Source: Porogramme epimiltina (Eukaryota; Basidiomycota; Agaricomycetes; Polyporales; Polyporaceae). From it: a DNA stretch of 44,640 nucleotides. Shown here piece by piece: positions 42,772 to 44,640 of this stretch; position 1 is the stretch's first letter, and each line of letters opens with the position of its first letter. The DNA is taken from positions 1 through 44,640 of the forward strand of contig FTLJ01000367.1 of NCBI GenBank assembly GCA_900155495.1, in the 5' to 3' direction. Both the position numbers and the translations under genes were made by a program. The notes under the pieces were generated by a model, which was not told the DNA's origin, made no database searches, and was given only the letters and a program-made list of their open reading frames with translations.

Positions 42772-44640
42772 ATGTCCATCTCAGACTATCCCCGCCGCTC
42801 CCTCTCAGACGCAGATGATTCCCAAAGTGCTGTACATTCCGAATACTGTTCTTCCTCACGCAGCCAGTACGGCCTCGACGGTCGCGAGTTCGTCCACAAG
42901 CACGGCTCAAGGCACCATGCTTACGACCCCGAAAACGCTCCCTGGCCACTTTCGTACGACAAGGCTACCCTCGAAAAGTAAGTCCCTTGTATCCTTTTTC
43001 TTTCGCCGTGCTTCTCATCTTGATGCCTGATTATCCAGCGAGATGATGGACACCGCCCTCACATCCGCATACAAGGGTGCAGTTTCCCTCGTCGACCACA
43101 AGGGCAAGGAGCCCGCCCGTTCTTTGGACCTCGGCACAGGCGTACGTTTTCCTTCCCTATTGGCTTCAATGCTCGAGGCTGGCGGCTCGTCCCTTTCTAT
43201 TCGGACACGCCATGCCGTCACTTGGCTAGGCTATATTCAATTTGATCCCCGTCCCCATTCAATAGCGTGTTTCGTCAGCCACCCCTTCCCCTTTTCTGCC
43301 CTGTCTCGTAATCGCACCCCTCGTCGGTACATTCCGTCTGACTCTGGCATCGCTAGCTAGGTCTTTGGGTCGTGAACTCTGTGAAATACTGGAAGAACTC
43401 CACATTCGTATGCACTAGGTCCCTTAACTGCAATAATATCTGTGTCCATGACCCGAAACGTCCCAGGTTGGTTTTGATCTTGTAAATGTTCAAATCCCCC
43501 TGGAAATCCTTGAACCCGAAGAGGCCGCTCGAGTAGAATGGGTATACGGGAATATGTACGCATCAAATCGTCAAGACATGGATCTTCTCTGACATATTTA
43601 TAGCTTGACAGATCCTTTGCCGTTCAAGGATGAAGAATTTGACCACGTTCGAATAGCGCAGTTAGCCCTCGGTGTCCCTGAGAACAAGGTAAGCCTTCGC
43701 TCGCCTGCTGCAAGCATCCGATGTTGACGCAGAACCACGCAGTGGTCGACCGTATTCGAGGTAGCATCCACTCCGTAAACCTCTCGCGCCGTACCGGAGC
43801 TGACAGAGCGATGTGGTTAGGAGGTACGGCGGGTGATGAAGCCCAACGCGACGATTGAGGTCATTGAAGAAGGTACGTACTCAACCGAAGGCTTCTGAGA
43901 ATGGACAGGATTCGAGACTTCTCTGTAGATGCGATCTTCCCGACTCTCCCACGGTGGTTCACAGAACCTCTTCATGCACGCACACGCTGGCCCTCAATAA
44001 ACATGCAAGACGGTTCGAAGATGCTAATAGACCCTCAGTTCCCCAAGGACCCCGACGTTGCGCACGAGTACGAGCTATTAGAGGTCCTATACAACAAAGT
44101 GTTCGACCGTAGGTTCATCAACACCAAGGCGAGCTGTGGGTACATTCCCTCTGTGTTACCTTGTGTATTTTACTCACCTGCTATCCTCAGCAACACTACC
44201 TGCCTCTTTTTCAACGTACTTCGGACACGTTCTCTCTCCACCCATCCTCACCGTCCCAATGCCTCCTCTCCCGCCGGTTCAGAAACGTCCAGGGCCACGA
44301 ACATCCACGAGCTCACGAAACTCTCAGTCCCTTTGCCCCGACCAGAACTTCTTGTTCGATTCCGAGGCTGAAGGCGAGCTGTCCTTGGCGACGTTCCATA
44401 ACGGCGTTGTCACTCGGAAGAAGAGCAGCAAGAGTTCGAGTCTGCGCAAACGTCAGTCGACCCCCTGCGCACCTTCGAGTTCAAGCAGCGTCAAGAGCAG
44501 TCCCCTCGCGCGTTCGTGCTCCGAAAACCTTCCATGGGGCTGTGGAAGCACCTCCGCGCCAGCTTCTACTACGAGCCTCAACGGCGTTACCTCCGACGAT
44601 CCGCCCCCACCCGTCCCTCCACTTCCCTCCTCCTTCGCCT
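42772..44640 (+). CDS. SAM-dependent methyltransferase-like protein (3' end outside window)
   Basis: Nine exons are visible (42772-42977, 43039-43141, 43357-43407, 43467-43555, 43604-43688, 43743-43760, 43821-43872, 43929-44135, 44191 to the edge), about 420 residues so far. The class I methyltransferase fold is recognisable: motif I SLDLGTGLGLW (Gly-rich SAM loop, from about residue 97) crosses an intron, then STFVGFDLVNVQIPL, EWVYGN, DPLPFKDEEFDHVRI, and EVRRVMKPNATIEVIEED, the usual post-motif region. An N-terminal low-complexity segment includes RRSLSDADDSQSAV. After the domain comes FINTK, then a Pro/Ser-rich tail with PPILTVPMPPLPPV. Many basidiomycetes have such proteins with long disordered tails; the substrate is unknown. 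Exon 6 is an 18 nt microexon. Intron 2 is 215 nt. The last exon runs open to the window end. Confidence 0.85.

Noticed and set aside
1..44640. Transposable elements, CRISPR arrays, prokaryotic operons, integrated virus or toxin genes
   Set aside because: No transposase, reverse transcriptase, integrase, capsid or toxin-like sequence, no terminal repeats and no regularly spaced repeats were seen; all recognisable genes are ordinary fungal nuclear genes.

Overview
The window is nuclear DNA from a filamentous basidiomycete, most likely a wood-decay Agaricomycete; the species cannot be named from sequence alone. The signs are GC-rich codons, genes broken by many 45-110 nt GT-AG introns, intergenic gaps of 0.3-1 kb, and a fungal gene set (Pmt2-type mannosyltransferase, Hel2, Ubp3-type deubiquitinase, fungal monocarboxylate-type transporter). 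All gene models below were spliced by eye: a junction was accepted when it had GT/AG ends, kept the reading frame, and restored a recognisable protein. I see no mobile element, CRISPR array, rRNA or convincing tRNA.

Layout. 1-3670: very GC-rich, low-complexity DNA without a supportable gene. 3671-5785 (-): proline-rich protein with a Cys/His cluster and four ~75-residue repeats. 6443-10002 (+): myotubularin-type phosphoinositide phosphatase. 10361-11740 (+): S-adenosylmethionine synthetase. 12708-14128 (+): MDR-family oxidoreductase. 14562-16619 (+): CLP1 RNA 5'-kinase/cleavage factor. 17178-18378 (-): F-box-like protein. 19230-20088 (+): unrecognised protein. 20636-23768 (-): Pmt2-type protein O-mannosyltransferase. 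24336-25653 (-): fibrillarin. 26322-28334 (+): monocarboxylate-type MFS transporter. 28939-31938 (-): Ubp3/USP10-type deubiquitinase. 32532-35871 (+): large coiled-coil protein. 35872-37726: about 1.9 kb with no clear gene but possible decayed coding sequence. 37727-38389 (+): small unknown protein. 38651-39121 (+): mitochondrial ribosomal protein mL54. 39520-42117 (-): Hel2/ZNF598 E3 ligase. 42772-44640 (+, cut by the window edge): SAM-dependent methyltransferase-like protein.

Functionally this is mainly housekeeping DNA: RNA processing (CLP1, fibrillarin), translation and its quality control (mL54, Hel2, Ubp3-like), secretory glycosylation (Pmt2), membrane lipid signalling (myotubularin), and methyl-donor supply (SAM synthetase) alongside methyl users (fibrillarin, the right-edge methyltransferase). 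The closeness of an E3 and a DUB that act on ribosomes in other fungi may be chance. The least explained items are the repeat protein at 3.7-5.8 kb, the coiled-coil protein, two small unknown proteins, two microexons (22 and 18 nt), and two adjacent stop-free introns of 3n length in the transporter.
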